In this document: piece after piece, positions 43,527 through 52,191 of the stretch
Layout: every line of letters starts with the position of its first letter
How positions within the stretch are numbered: position 1 is the first letter of the stretch
Source: Bog-877 sp050734135
GTDB taxonomy: Bacteria > Chloroflexota > Dormibacteria > Aeolococcales > Bog-877
Assembly (NCBI GenBank): GCA_050734135.1
Contig: JBOHUG010000072.1
Span: 1-64,000, forward strand
Length of the DNA stretch: 64,000 bases
Direction of reading: 5' to 3'
The notes under the pieces: model-generated
What the model saw: the letters and a program-made list of their open reading frames with translations, nothing else
Told to the model about the DNA's origin: nothing
Database searches by the model: none
Made by a program: the position numbers and the translations under genes

Positions 43527-45035
43527 GTGACCATCTCCGAGCTGGTGCCGGCGGCGAGCCTTCTGATTGACGGCCTTAGCATGCCGGGACACGACGCGCC
43601 GTTGGAGGTAATCAACCCCACCACCGGCAGGCTCCTGGCTGTGGTGCCCAGCGCCAGCAGGTCGGATATCGACCAGGCGGTCCGTTCGGGCCAGCGGGCG
43701 TTCGAGAGTGGAGTCTGGAGCGGTCGAACCATCCACCAGCGTGCGACGACGCTGCAGCGCCTCGCGGACCTGATCGAGGAGCACCTGGAAGAGCTCTACC
43801 TGCTGGAGACCGCCAATAATGGCCGTCCCCTGTCCGAGACGCGGGCGCAGGTCCGCCGCCTGCCGGAGTGGTATCGCTACAATTCCGCGCTTCTGCTAGC
43901 GGACCGCACCGCGGTGATCCCCATGGCCGGGCAGTACCACTCCTACACCCATCGCTTTCCCCTGGGAGTTGTGGGGATTCTCGCCTCCTTCAACCATCCC
44001 TTGATGATCGCCTCCAAGAGTCTGGCCCCGGCCCTAGCGGCGGGCAACTCGGTGGTCCTCAAGCCGTCTGAGCTAACCCCCTTGACAGCGCTGGTCCTGG
44101 GTCGTCTTGCCCTCGAGGCCGGGATGCCTCCGGGAGTGCTGAACGTGGTTCCGGGACGGGGTCCCGTCGCCGGCGCCGGGCTGGCCGCCCATCCCTTGGT
44201 GGCCAAGGTCTCGTTCACCGGGGGCACCGAAGCGGGCCGGCAGGTGGCCCTCAACGCGGCGGCCCGCTTCGCCAAATGCACAGTGGAACTGGGCGGCAAG
44301 ACCCCCGTCATCATCTTCGAGGACACCCCGGTCGCGGCGGCGGCGTCTGGCGCTGCCTTCGCGGCCTTCATCGGGGCCGGGCAGACCTGCATCGCCGGCA
44401 CCCGGTTTCTGGTGCAAGCAGCCCTATACCAGGAATTCGTAGAGGAGTTCACCAGAGTCGCCCGGACGATCCGGATCGGGGACCCGGCCGACGAGGCCAC
44501 CCAGCTGGGGCCGGTGATCTCGAGCCAGGCCCGGGACCGGATCTTGGGCTATGTGGCGCTCGGGTTGGAGGAAGGCGCGCGACTCGCGGGGGGTGGCCAT
44601 CGCGCCGAGGTGCCAGATCGTGAAGGAGGTTACTTCGTGGAGCCAACCGTACTTGCTGACGCCGACAACCAGATGCGGATCTCCCGGGAGGAGATCTTCG
44701 GGCCGGTGGCGGTGGTGATGCCGTTTCAGACCGAGGCGGAAGCCGTCAGCATTGCCAATGACTCGGAGTTCGGCTTGGGGTCGGCAGTTTGGACCAGAGA
44801 TGTCGGCCGGGCACACCGGGTGGCCGCCAGACTGCAGTTCGGCATCGTCTGGGTGAACGATCACCACCGCTTGGACCCCGCATCTCCCTGGGGAGGACTG
44901 CGCGAGAGCGGCCTTGGCCAGGAGGGTGGCTGGGAGTCTTTCCACGACTTCTATCACGAGCGCTCGGTCACCATCCGGACTTCGCCCGACCCGGTCGACT
45001 GGTACGGCGGTGGGTCGGTGGAGCGACTGAACTAG
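43527..45035 (+). CDS. Aldehyde dehydrogenase (NAD(P)-dependent)
   Basis: This is a complete ALDH of about 502 residues: LGVVGILASFNHPLMIASKSLAPALAAGN (oxyanion Asn and cofactor site, split here as IGILASFNHP-type), VSFTGGTEAGR, the general-base Glu in VELGGKTPVII, the catalytic Cys near residue 288 in GAGQTCIAGTRF, and EEIFGPVAVVMPF. It oxidises an aldehyde to the acid. The GTG at 43527 was chosen as start; the frame also opens at TTG 43482, and neither has a strong ribosome site. It follows the LivF gene and directly abuts the next gene. Confidence 0.88.
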   Translation: MTISELVPAASLLIDGLSMPGHDAPLEVINPTTGRLLAVVPSASRSDIDQAVRSGQRAFESGVWSGRTIHQRATTLQRLADLIEEHLEELYLLETANNGRPLSETRAQVRRLPEWYRYNSALLLADRTAVIPMAGQYHSYTHRFPLGVVGILASFNHPLMIASKSLAPALAAGNSVVLKPSELTPLTALVLGRLALEAGMPPGVLNVVPGRGPVAGAGLAAHPLVAKVSFTGGTEAGRQVALNAAARFAKCTVELGGKTPVIIFEDTPVAAAASGAAFAAFIGAGQTCIAGTRFLVQAALYQEFVEEFTRVARTIRIGDPADEATQLGPVISSQARDRILGYVALGLEEGARLAGGGHRAEVPDREGGYFVEPTVLADADNQMRISREEIFGPVAVVMPFQTEAEAVSIANDSEFGLGSAVWTRDVGRAHRVAARLQFGIVWVNDHHRLDPASPWGGLRESGLGQEGGWESFHDFYHERSVTIRTSPDPVDWYGGGSVERLN

Positions 45036-45749
45036 ATGACTCAAGGAATCGTGATCCAGCAAACCCGAAGGGATGAAGTGGTGGTCGAGGTCTCAAGGCC
45101 ACCCGACAACTCCTTCACCGTAGAGATGTGCGACACCCTCTCCGATCTGCTGGGGCAACCGCCCCAGGGGGCCCACGTGTTGCGCCTGCGCGCCGAAGGC
45201 GAGGCCTTCTGCCTGGGCCGGGAGCGCAGCGCTACCGACCGGCCCTCTGCCCAGCGCACCGTGGAAGCGCTGGTCAGGGTCACCCGTGGCCTGGCGGAGT
45301 CGACCCTGGTGACCATCGCCGAAGTGGGAGGCGATGTGGCCGGTTTCGGGGTCGGCCTAGTCGCCCACTGTGACGTGGCGGTGGCTTCAGATGGCGCGCG
45401 GTTCTGGTTCCCGGAGGTGGAACATGATCTTGCCCCGGCGTTGGTGCTGAGCTGGCTGCCTCGAGTGATCGGACAGCGCCAAGCGTTCTGGCTGACCGCG
45501 AGCGCCGCCCGGCTCAGTGCCGATGAAGCGCAGCAGCTGGGTCTGGTGAACTTCGTGGTTCCGGCGGGCCAGCTAGCCGCCAAGACGGATGAGGTGGTCG
45601 CAGAACTCGTCCGCTATCCGTCCCAGGTTCACGCACAGATCAAGAGCAATTTGCGGGATTTCGGAGAGCTGACCCAGGCAGTGGCTTATCGGGCTGCGCT
45701 GGACCGACTGATCCTGTCTGCGGTGACCGGCCCGCCTATCCCGGATTGA
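45036..45749 (+). CDS. Enoyl-CoA hydratase/isomerase family protein
   Basis: The 237-residue crotonase-fold protein has the oxyanion-hole elements LRAEGEAFCLGRE and GGDVAGFGVGLVAHCDVAVAS, a FPEVEHDLAPAL active-site stretch and ADEAQQLGLVNFVVPAGQL. The first oxyanion segment is shortened compared with true hydratases, so the exact reaction (hydratase, isomerase or hydrolase) is uncertain. Its ATG follows the ALDH stop immediately, indicating co-translation. Confidence 0.85.
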   Translation: MTQGIVIQQTRRDEVVVEVSRPPDNSFTVEMCDTLSDLLGQPPQGAHVLRLRAEGEAFCLGRERSATDRPSAQRTVEALVRVTRGLAESTLVTIAEVGGDVAGFGVGLVAHCDVAVASDGARFWFPEVEHDLAPALVLSWLPRVIGQRQAFWLTASAARLSADEAQQLGLVNFVVPAGQLAAKTDEVVAELVRYPSQVHAQIKSNLRDFGELTQAVAYRAALDRLILSAVTGPPIPD

Positions 45750-45780
45750 TGGTCGCGACCCTAATTGGAGGTGGCCCGCC

Positions 45781-47331
45781 GTGGCCGAGATGGCTGATCT
45801 GGACAAGTCGGTGACCGACCGGGGAGGGCACCCGCCTTCCGACCTTCCGATGATCCCCCACTTCATCCGGGGTGAACGGTGGCTGGAGGAGACGCCCCGG
45901 CTAGGAACCGTCTACAACCCGGCTCTCGGGACACCGGCAGCCCAGGTGCCCCTGGCGTCCGGAGAGGTGGTGGACCGTGGCGTCGCCGCGGCCAAGGCTG
46001 CTCAGGTGGGCTGGGGTGGGCTCAGCCTCTCCCGAAGGGCGGAGGTCCTCTTCCGATTCCGCGAGCTCCTGGTGTCTCGGCGGGACACCCTGGCCCGCGC
46101 CATCACCAGTGAGCACGGCAAGGTTCTGGCCGACGCTGCCGGTGAAGTCGCACGCGGCATCGAGAACGTCGAGTTCGCCTGTGGACTGGCCCATCTCCTG
46201 AAGGGCGGGCACAGTCTTGAGGCGACTACCGGAGTCGACGTTCACGAGCAGCACCAGCCGCTGGGAGTAGTGGTCGGCATTACCCCGTTCAACTTCCCGG
46301 TGATGGTGCCGCTCTGGATGCTGGCCAACGCCATCGCCTGCGGCAATGCCTTTGTCTTGAAGCCCAGCGAGAAGGATCCCAGCCCGGCAGTATTGCTGGC
46401 CGAGCTCCTCATGGAGGCGGGCGCGCCCGCCGGAGTCCTGAACGTGGTGCAGGGAGACCAGAGCACCGTCGGACGGCTCCTGGAACATCCCGATGTAGCC
46501 GCGATCAGTTTTGTCGGCTCGACCCCGGTGGCTCGCTCCATATACGCGAAGGCGTCGGCGAATGGCAAGCGGGTGCAGGCCCTGGGCGGGGCCAAGAACC
46601 ACATGGTCGTGCTGCCAGATGCTGATATTGAGATGGCTGCGGACGCCGCTGTCTCAGCAGCCTTCGGCTCGGCAGGTGAGCGCTGCATGGCCGTCTCCGT
46701 GGTGGTGGCAGTGGGCCACGCCGCCGACCCCTTGGTGGCGGCGATCGCCCACCGAGTGCGGGAGCTGAGAATCGGCCCCGGGGAGAGTCCCGACTCAGAG
46801 ATGGGACCGCTGGTCACAAAGGAGCACCGTGATCGCGTCGCCGCATATGTCCAGACGGGTGCAGACGAGGGAGCCCGGGTCATCGTCGACGGCCGCAGCC
46901 GCTCCTTCTCGACGCCCGGTTTCTTTCTGGGAGGCTCGCTTCTGGATGAGGTGCGACCGCAGATGCGGGTCTACGAGGACGAGATCTTCGGGCCAGTGCT
47001 CGGCGTGGTGCGGGCGGGCACGTACAACGACGCGCTGGCGATCGTGAACCAGAACCCCTACGGCAACGGGGTGGCCATCTTCACCCGAGACGGCGGCGCC
47101 GCCAGGATCTTCGCCCGCGACGTGGAATCAGGCATGGTGGGTATCAACGTTGCCATCCCGGTTCCGGTGGGCTTCTACTCTTTCGGCGGGTGGAAGCAGT
47201 CGCTCTTCGGTGACACTCACATGTACGGGCCGGAAGGGTTCCACTTCTACACCAGGACCAAGGTGGTCACCGCCCGCTGGCCCGACCCCAGCACCAGCCG
47301 GATCGACCTGGGATTCCCCAGGTCGAGGTGA
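45781..47331 (+). CDS. mmsA: Methylmalonate-semialdehyde dehydrogenase (CoA-acylating)
   Basis: The 516-residue enzyme has the MmsA hallmarks: VGITPFNFPVMVPLWM, FVGSTPVARSIYAKA, the ALGGAKNH motif in place of the usual ELGGK base (no general-base Glu), the catalytic Cys302 in GSAGERCMAVS, MGPLVT, and the C-terminal FSFGGWKQSLFGD and GPEGFHFYTRTK. It converts methylmalonate or malonate semialdehyde to propionyl- or acetyl-CoA. It starts at GTG 45781 after GGAGG. It closes the cassette-2 catabolic unit, suggesting a pathway that ends in a C3/C4 semialdehyde. Confidence 0.94.
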   Translation: MAEMADLDKSVTDRGGHPPSDLPMIPHFIRGERWLEETPRLGTVYNPALGTPAAQVPLASGEVVDRGVAAAKAAQVGWGGLSLSRRAEVLFRFRELLVSRRDTLARAITSEHGKVLADAAGEVARGIENVEFACGLAHLLKGGHSLEATTGVDVHEQHQPLGVVVGITPFNFPVMVPLWMLANAIACGNAFVLKPSEKDPSPAVLLAELLMEAGAPAGVLNVVQGDQSTVGRLLEHPDVAAISFVGSTPVARSIYAKASANGKRVQALGGAKNHMVVLPDADIEMAADAAVSAAFGSAGERCMAVSVVVAVGHAADPLVAAIAHRVRELRIGPGESPDSEMGPLVTKEHRDRVAAYVQTGADEGARVIVDGRSRSFSTPGFFLGGSLLDEVRPQMRVYEDEIFGPVLGVVRAGTYNDALAIVNQNPYGNGVAIFTRDGGAARIFARDVESGMVGINVAIPVPVGFYSFGGWKQSLFGDTHMYGPEGFHFYTRTKVVTARWPDPSTSRIDLGFPRSR

Positions 47332-47351
47332 CGTGGGCCAGAGCGTCGGTT

Positions 47352-47367
47352 GAGCCCCTTCGGGCTT
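47352..47367 (+). terminator. Short hairpin after mmsA
   Basis: AGCCC (47353-47357), a CTTC loop and GGGCT (47362-47366) form a 5-bp GC stem 21 bases after the stop. There is no U-run, so it is at best a weak or Rho-assisted terminator. Confidence 0.35.
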
Positions 47368-47444
47368 CGAGCCTGTGATTTACCGCAACCTCGCGAACCG
47401 AGGTGATCGCGCGGCACCGTCGCCGCCGGCTCCCCGATGTCCAG

Positions 47445-48116
47445 TTACCGGGCCACTACCAGTGCCAGCGCGAAACCGTCGTACCCCTTGCTGCCCACGG
47501 TCTGGACTTCGGTGGCAGTCACCCGTTGCTCAGCGGCCATCAGTTCGGTGAGTCGGCGCGTCCCCTGGACGGCGGGGTCTGGGTCATGCGCGTCCAGAAT
47601 CGCGCCACTCCGAACCACGTTGTCGACCACGATCAGACTGCCCGGCCGGGTCAGGCGCAGCGCCCACTCGAAGTAGACGGAATTGTTGGATTTGTCGGCG
47701 TCGATGAAGACCAAGTCAAAGGGACCGGCGCCTTCTTCCACAAGCTCCGCCAAACTGCCGGCGGCGGGGCCAACTCGAATCTCGACTTGCTCCGCCAGGC
47801 CCGCGCGTTGGAGATTGACCCGGGCGACGTCAGCATGTTTTGGCTCCAGCTCGAGGGTGGTCAATCGGCCCTGTGGCGGCAACGCCCGCGCCAGCCAGAT
47901 GGTGCTGTAGCCACCCAGCGTGCCGACTTCCAGGATGCGGTTGGCCCCCTGAATCCGGGCCAAAAGATGGAGAAACTTGCCCTGATTGGGGGCCACGCTG
48001 ATCGCGGGCAGACCGGCCTTCAGGCTATCGGAGAGGGCCTGGTCGAGTGCGGGGTCGGGGGAAATGAGCAGGTCGGATATGTATTTGTCAACGGCGATCC
48101 AGAGCTCGGTGTCCAT
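47445..48116 (-). CDS. Class I SAM-dependent O-methyltransferase (COMT/CCoAOMT type)
   Basis: The 223-residue protein matches the Methyltransf_3 family: RILEVGTLGGYSTIWLARAL is the SAM-binding loop, LTTLELEPKHADVARVNL gives the acidic adenosine ligand, and FDLVFIDADKSNN and VVDNVVRSG supply the metal-binding Asp and Asn residues. It would methylate a catechol-type hydroxyl with Mg2+. It stands alone and converges with the mmsA operon. A link to aromatic metabolism in the window is possible but unproven. Confidence 0.92.
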   Translation of the reverse strand: MDTELWIAVDKYISDLLISPDPALDQALSDSLKAGLPAISVAPNQGKFLHLLARIQGANRILEVGTLGGYSTIWLARALPPQGRLTTLELEPKHADVARVNLQRAGLAEQVEIRVGPAAGSLAELVEEGAGPFDLVFIDADKSNNSVYFEWALRLTRPGSLIVVDNVVRSGAILDAHDPDPAVQGTRRLTELMAAEQRVTATEVQTVGSKGYDGFALALVVAR

Positions 48117-48292
48117 CGGACCATTGTGGCACCAGGGTGAGAGGCGGAGGTAGCTCCGGCGGCAGCCGGCGGCCGGGCCCGGTGGGAGTCATTTGGTGCC
48201 GACTGTGATTCACCAGGCGAGAAAGCCGCCCTCGATGGGACTCGCGACCCGGACTCCGATCGCGCAGATCTAGCGAAAGCGCCGGCAGGGGT

Positions 48293-49189
48293 TCACAGCT
48301 CGCCGGCGCGGCTCATGGCCTCTACCTCCACGACCTCCCTGGCGGCGAAATGCGTTCCCGCCTCGTCGAACTCGTGGCGTCGTTGAGAGATCACCGTCTC
48401 CGCCTCGTCGCGATACTGTTGGGCAGTGGCATCGGCCCACGATGGGTCCGGCCACCGGTAATCAAGATCGACGATAGCGCCGGGTTCAGTCGCCGTCGTC
48501 GCCAGCGAGAGCAAATCTAGGCAGATCGCTCTCTGCTCGTCAGGCTGGTTCGGTCTGCCCACGCTGTAGCCAAGGGGAAAGTCGAGCCAACCGACCCGAG
48601 GCGGACGCACCAGCACCGTGATGTCGCGGGCCCCGGAGATCGTCACCGTGGTGAGCCCCGCCCGCTCGAAAACTCTGGCGAGGAGGCCGATCGCCTGGTG
48701 GCAGGCTGGGCAGAGGGGCACCAGCATCACCAGCCGCGCTCCAGCGCTCACTGCATCCGCGGCCATCGCCGGACCCAGCACGGTGACGAGCGGAACCAGC
48801 GACTTGACGGCCCCGAGCATGCTCAGGTGAAACTCGGCAACCGCGCCGATCCTACCCTCCGAGGCAAGCTCCGCCAGGCGCTGGGCGGGGTGGACTACAT
48901 TGAGGTCAACGAGCCCCGGTCGTCGAATGGGGCTCGGGTGGCTGGGTCGGAGCAGGGCCGGATCCGCGTCGGAGGGAATCCGGCGGTAGGTCAGGTCGTC
49001 CACCGGCGCAAATGGCGGGTCGGCCCGGAAGTGCACCCCCGCGCTGCTCACCAGCATCACGGTCGCCTCCTTGAGTCGCCCAGAAAACGGTGTCCAAGGA
49101 GGCCGCCCGAGGCGCGCCACCGGCAGCGGCGGGAGGGGCGCGGTGATTTCGTTGATCAGGTCGAGATAGCGGAGTGGCTGGGCCGTCAT
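48293..49189 (-). CDS. Glycine/sarcosine/betaine (or D-proline) reductase B-like protein
   Basis: The 298-residue protein follows the GrdB/PrdB-like family: LRYLDLINEIT, PPWTPFSGRLKEATVMLVSSAGVHFRADPPF (conserved start split over these motifs), LTYRRIPSDAD, VDLNVVHPAQRLAELASEGRIGAV and VPLCPACHQAIGLLARVFERAG. The position that is selenocysteine in clostridial enzymes reads as Cys in the CPACH motif and no in-frame TGA occurs. In aerobes such proteins have no defined function. It stands between the O-methyltransferase and the TIGR03085 gene on the same strand. Confidence 0.8.
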   Translation of the reverse strand: MTAQPLRYLDLINEITAPLPPLPVARLGRPPWTPFSGRLKEATVMLVSSAGVHFRADPPFAPVDDLTYRRIPSDADPALLRPSHPSPIRRPGLVDLNVVHPAQRLAELASEGRIGAVAEFHLSMLGAVKSLVPLVTVLGPAMAADAVSAGARLVMLVPLCPACHQAIGLLARVFERAGLTTVTISGARDITVLVRPPRVGWLDFPLGYSVGRPNQPDEQRAICLDLLSLATTATEPGAIVDLDYRWPDPSWADATAQQYRDEAETVISQRRHEFDEAGTHFAAREVVEVEAMSRAGEL

Positions 49190-49351
49190 CCGTTACCGAG
49201 CCGGCGAATCCTCGCCGCAGCAGCTCGCGGCTGAATCCCGGCCTGCGCGAGATCCGCCTGAGCGTCGCCCGGCGAGACCCAGTCGGTGAGTCCACATCAC
49301 CCGGATCAGCGGACCCGGTTCCGGTCTGTTCCAGGCAACGGTTTCCCAGTA

Positions 49352-49945
49352 TTAGAGGCGAACATGGGCGTGCTCCAGCGCGGCCACCGCCACGGATGGG
49401 CCACCGATAACCACTTCGGCGGCGCTGCGGCGACCACTAGCGTAGAGCAGTAATTCGGTAGGTTGTCCCGTGATCACCACGGCAGGTGACGAACCAAAGC
49501 GGCGGCTCTCGCCTGAGGGAGTGCGGAGCTCTAATCCAAACGGTCCAACCGCGTGCGAAAGTCGGCGGCCCAGGAATCCCAGCATTCGCCACGACATCCG
49601 GTCGAGATCGGCCCGATCGGCGCGGCGCGTCAACCCATTGGCCCGGCGCAAGTCCTCGTGGTGGATGAAAAACTCGGTTCCGTTGAGCAGGTTCCGCAGC
49701 TTTGGGATTCTCCAGGGGAAAAATGGGGCGCCACGCTCGACTCGCGCCACGACGGCCGGGAATCCCTGCCGCTTGGCTGCAGCCATCCGCGCATCACCCC
49801 ACCTGTGGAAGTGCTCGCGCAGCGTCAGGTGCGCGGCCAGATCGAACGCGCTCCAGCCCGCGCATAGAGTCGGCGCGTCAGGCCCGAGCTCGACGAGGAG
49901 GGCAGACAACTCCTCCCGCTCGCGCTGGTCAATCGGCTTCGGCAT
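49352..49945 (-). CDS. TIGR03085-type DinB-fold metal-binding protein
   Basis: The 197-residue protein has the family pattern PTLCAGWSAFDLAAHLTLREH with the first His, ERGAPFFPWRIPKLRNLLNGTEFFIHHEDLRRAN containing the HHED metal motif, and a C-terminal SCP-like portion (SSPAVVITGQPTELLLYASGR). It is related to mycothiol-dependent maleylpyruvate isomerase. The family is typical of actinobacteria and supports that kind of host. It starts at ATG 49945. Its function is unknown. Confidence 0.9.
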   Translation of the reverse strand: MPKPIDQREREELSALLVELGPDAPTLCAGWSAFDLAAHLTLREHFHRWGDARMAAAKRQGFPAVVARVERGAPFFPWRIPKLRNLLNGTEFFIHHEDLRRANGLTRRADRADLDRMSWRMLGFLGRRLSHAVGPFGLELRTPSGESRRFGSSPAVVITGQPTELLLYASGRRSAAEVVIGGPSVAVAALEHAHVRL

Positions 49946-50267
49946 TTAATCTCAGCTGGCGGACCAGCTGTCCTCGGTTGCGAAGGGGCGGTAGCAAACC
50001 CGGCTACGACCTGGGCGGATCGACGTCTACTCGATGGTACCCGCTGACGCGGCGGCGCAGGCCTCCCGCCGCCACAGGCACCTAGGCCTAGCACAGCACT
50101 CGCGGGCTGGCTCACTGGGCCTCCTGGTCAGCCAATCCTCAGCTGGAGTTGGCTGGCATGCGGGTGGAGGCTCTCCCATCTCACCCGGAGATTGAGGTGG
50201 CCGGGGCGGGGTCTGCCATTTGAAGTCCGCACAAACGCCCCCCGAGACCCGAACTCTGGGCTTGAGA
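49946..50267. other. Intergenic region, no gene seen
   Basis: This stretch precedes the 49945 start and follows the end of a dead toxin gene. Open frames are short and arginine-rich. No structured element was recognised. Confidence 0.45.
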
Positions 50268-50588
50268 TCAGAATGGTCGCACGGTGGTGGCGTCAACCAA
50301 CGAATACGTAGGTTCGTCATGGCGGAGCAACCACCGCTAGACGTCAACCTCCGCGTCCTCGTTCACGTGGCGCACGACTACTGCGGCACTGCCTTGAGCG
50401 GCTGCCAGGAAGCGCGTTGCCACATCGGGACCGAGACAGCGTCGAAGGAGTGTTCAGGTCTAGCTGAGGACCTGTTTGCAGGTGACCGGGGAACCGCCTT
50501 CGGTCCGCCAGATCAATTCGGCCTGACCGTGATGCCGGTCTCCCCCGAACTGGAGCGCGACCCAGAAGGTGGTGTCGACGAACGTCAT
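50268..50588 (-). pseudogene. PIN-domain toxin pseudogene with three in-frame stops
   Basis: One minus-strand frame reads MTFVDTTFWVALQFGGDRHH, then WRTEGGSPVTCKQVLS, two stops three codons apart at 50462-50460 and 50456-50454, then TLLRRCLGPDVATRFLAAAQ, another stop after DAEVDV, and RWLLRHDEPTYSLVDATT. This is the full PIN order with the first Asp, the RR helix and the final SLVDA. Single-base changes explain the stops, so it is a decayed VapC. Its ATG overlaps the stop of the intact upstream antitoxin by 4 bp. Confidence 0.82.
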
Positions 50589-50812
50589 CCGCCGCAGACA
50601 ACCTCGCCGACCTCAGCTGGGTCGAGGTGATAGGCCCCGATCGGCTGCTGGATTGGATCGGCGGTGTTTGTGGGGTCGCACCACCTCTCTTCCAGCGCCA
50701 ATCGGATCAGCGCAGCCTTGACGGTGGCACCTGTGGCGGCGGCAACCCTCAGGCGCTCGGCGATCTCCTTGCCGAGAATTATCCGTAGACGCCTCACTAG
50801 TTGAGTGTCCAT
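50585..50812 (-). CDS. Antitoxin-like protein (partner of dead PIN toxin)
   Basis: The 75-residue protein starts MDTQLVRRLRIILGKEIAERLRVAAATGATVKAALIRLAL (split here as two motifs), a strand-helix-helix pattern like ribbon-helix-helix antitoxins, followed by an acidic tail (LDPAEVGEVVCGG). It overlaps the adjacent PIN pseudogene by 4 bp, as in a VapBC operon. The frame is intact although its toxin is not. No strong ribosome site was found. Confidence 0.6.
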   Translation of the reverse strand: MDTQLVRRLRIILGKEIAERLRVAAATGATVKAALIRLALEERWCDPTNTADPIQQPIGAYHLDPAEVGEVVCGG

Positions 50813-50956
50813 CGGACAGCCCACAGCGAAGACCTGGCGACGGCTTTGACCGGGCTCCGCGACGCCCAGCCACTGGAGAGCCAAGAATCTCCTGGTTGGC
50901 GCCACCTAATCTCCGATCCGGCCGCGGTATCCCCCGCGATGGGCGGGGGCGCCAGA

Positions 50957-51307
50957 TCAGCTCTGGTGCAGTCGCGGTTTGGGCACCCGTCTACAGTCGC
51001 GCCGGTTGCGAGTCGCCAAAGCTATTCCGTTCACCCGAGCGGTGGCAGCGAGCAGGGCGTCGGGAAAGCGAAGAGCCGGCCGCTGGCGGCGCAAGGGGCC
51101 GGCCCGATCGGCAATCCGCCGGTCGACGGGAACCTCCTCCATCCTGGCCAACAGCCGGCGCACGATCGGCTCGCGGTCGCCGGCGGCTGCCAGCAACTCG
51201 GCCCGGGTGATCACCGAATAGGCGAGCCTGCCTGAAGCCGAGAGCAGCCGTCGGGTGCATTCCAGGTGGTCGATGCAGACGTTGGTGTCGACCGGAAGCT
51301 CAGCCAC
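50957..51307 (-). CDS. vapC: PIN-domain toxin (VapC-like) lacking a functional antitoxin gene
   Basis: From GTG 51307, preceded by AAAGGGGAAA, a 116-residue PIN protein reads VAELPVDTNVCIDHL with the first Asp at residue 7, VITRAELLAAAGDRE with the conserved Glu, RFPDALLAATA with the second Asp and ATRNRRDCRRVP. All catalytic positions are kept. The frame is open further upstream to an ATG at 51430, running in frame into the remnant of the antitoxin, so a longer fusion product is also possible. Confidence 0.75.
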   Translation of the reverse strand: MAELPVDTNVCIDHLECTRRLLSASGRLAYSVITRAELLAAAGDREPIVRRLLARMEEVPVDRRIADRAGPLRRQRPALRFPDALLAATARVNGIALATRNRRDCRRVPKPRLHQS

Positions 51308-51511
51308 GAATTTCCCCTTTGGCGCGGGTGGGGACCGAGGCGCCAATTCCCGGGGACTCGCCGAGAGTCGGGGTAAGGTCGTCGTCCTGGACAGCAGTTG
51401 GTCGATACCTTCCATGGTCAGCTGGGACATGCCAACCCCCTCCCGACGCCCCCGTTCCAGGAGGCGAACCCGCTACTCCTCGGTCAGGTAGATCTGGGTT
51501 CGGATCGCTAT
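51308..51511 (-). pseudogene. Decayed antitoxin gene upstream of the PIN toxin
   Basis: The minus strand reads (ATA)AIRTQIYLTEE, a TAG stop at 51475-51473, then RVRLLERGRREGVGMSQLTM and EGIDQLLSR. This matches the ribbon-helix-helix VapB start AIRTQIYLTEEQ. The expected ATG is ATA at 51511 and the expected Gln codon is TAG, so both initiation and elongation are broken. No stop separates it from the toxin frame, unlike the usual overlapping layout. Confidence 0.65.
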
Positions 51512-51789
51512 ATAGATCTAGGAGGCTACACCACCTGTGACTCACCCGGTCAGTGGCGGCAGCTTCACCCTCGTAGCTGAATCGCCGATTGGCCCGCTCG
51601 CCTTTCCGTCAGTCCTCGTCCTCCGAGATGCACCGATTCGGCCGGCGCTGGCCAGGCGAAAAGATCGGGGGCCGCCCCGCTGGGGCAGGACCCGAATTTC
51701 TGCCAAGTGCGCTGCTGTGACGTCGCGGCAAGCTCCCCTCAGTGCTGGAGAGCCCCCGCGGGCGGCGCCGCAGCTAGGTCTGAGTCAGC

Positions 51790-52191
51790 TCAATTGGGCG
51801 AGCGAGTGTCGATGCCGATCGCCAGAGAGCCTGCCGCCATCCTCCGGTCGTAGGTCAGGAGCGTACCCAGCTCCTCGCCCAGCGCAAGTGCCGAGGCGAG
51901 ATGGATGGCGTCAAGGGAGCGCAGCGTCCACGGTTCCAGCTCGGCGGCTCGGCTGAGCACCTCCTGGTCCAGTCGCAGGAGATGGATGCTGGAAAGCTGG
52001 AGGTGAGCCACCGCGACCAGGGCGGGCAGGCCGGCGCGCCCCACCGTGCGCAACAACTCCACCCGAAGCAAGGCCGAGGAGGCCCGGCGCGGCCAACGCT
52101 CAAGCTCCGCCCGCAGCGCCCGCGACTCCTCCTCTCGGACCAGCAGCTTGACCACCGCCGAGGTGTCTAGGTAGGCGACCTCAGCGATCAT
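51790..52191 (-). CDS. vapC: PIN-domain toxin (VapC-like)
   Basis: The 133-residue PIN protein begins MIAEVAYLDTSAVVKLLVREEES with the first Asp at residue 9 (motif shown in part), keeps the Glu in LLRVELLRTVG, the Asp in LRSLDAIHLASALALG and the Asp in LLTYDRRMA. All catalytic positions are present, so it should be an active RNase toxin. It overlaps the upstream antitoxin by 11 bp. Confidence 0.92.
   Translation of the reverse strand: MIAEVAYLDTSAVVKLLVREEESRALRAELERWPRRASSALLRVELLRTVGRAGLPALVAVAHLQLSSIHLLRLDQEVLSRAAELEPWTLRSLDAIHLASALALGEELGTLLTYDRRMAAGSLAIGIDTRSPN

Noticed and set aside
48673..48720. Selenocysteine in the GrdB/PrdB-like protein
   Set aside because: The codon at the active position is a Cys codon and no in-frame TGA or SECIS-like structure was seen.
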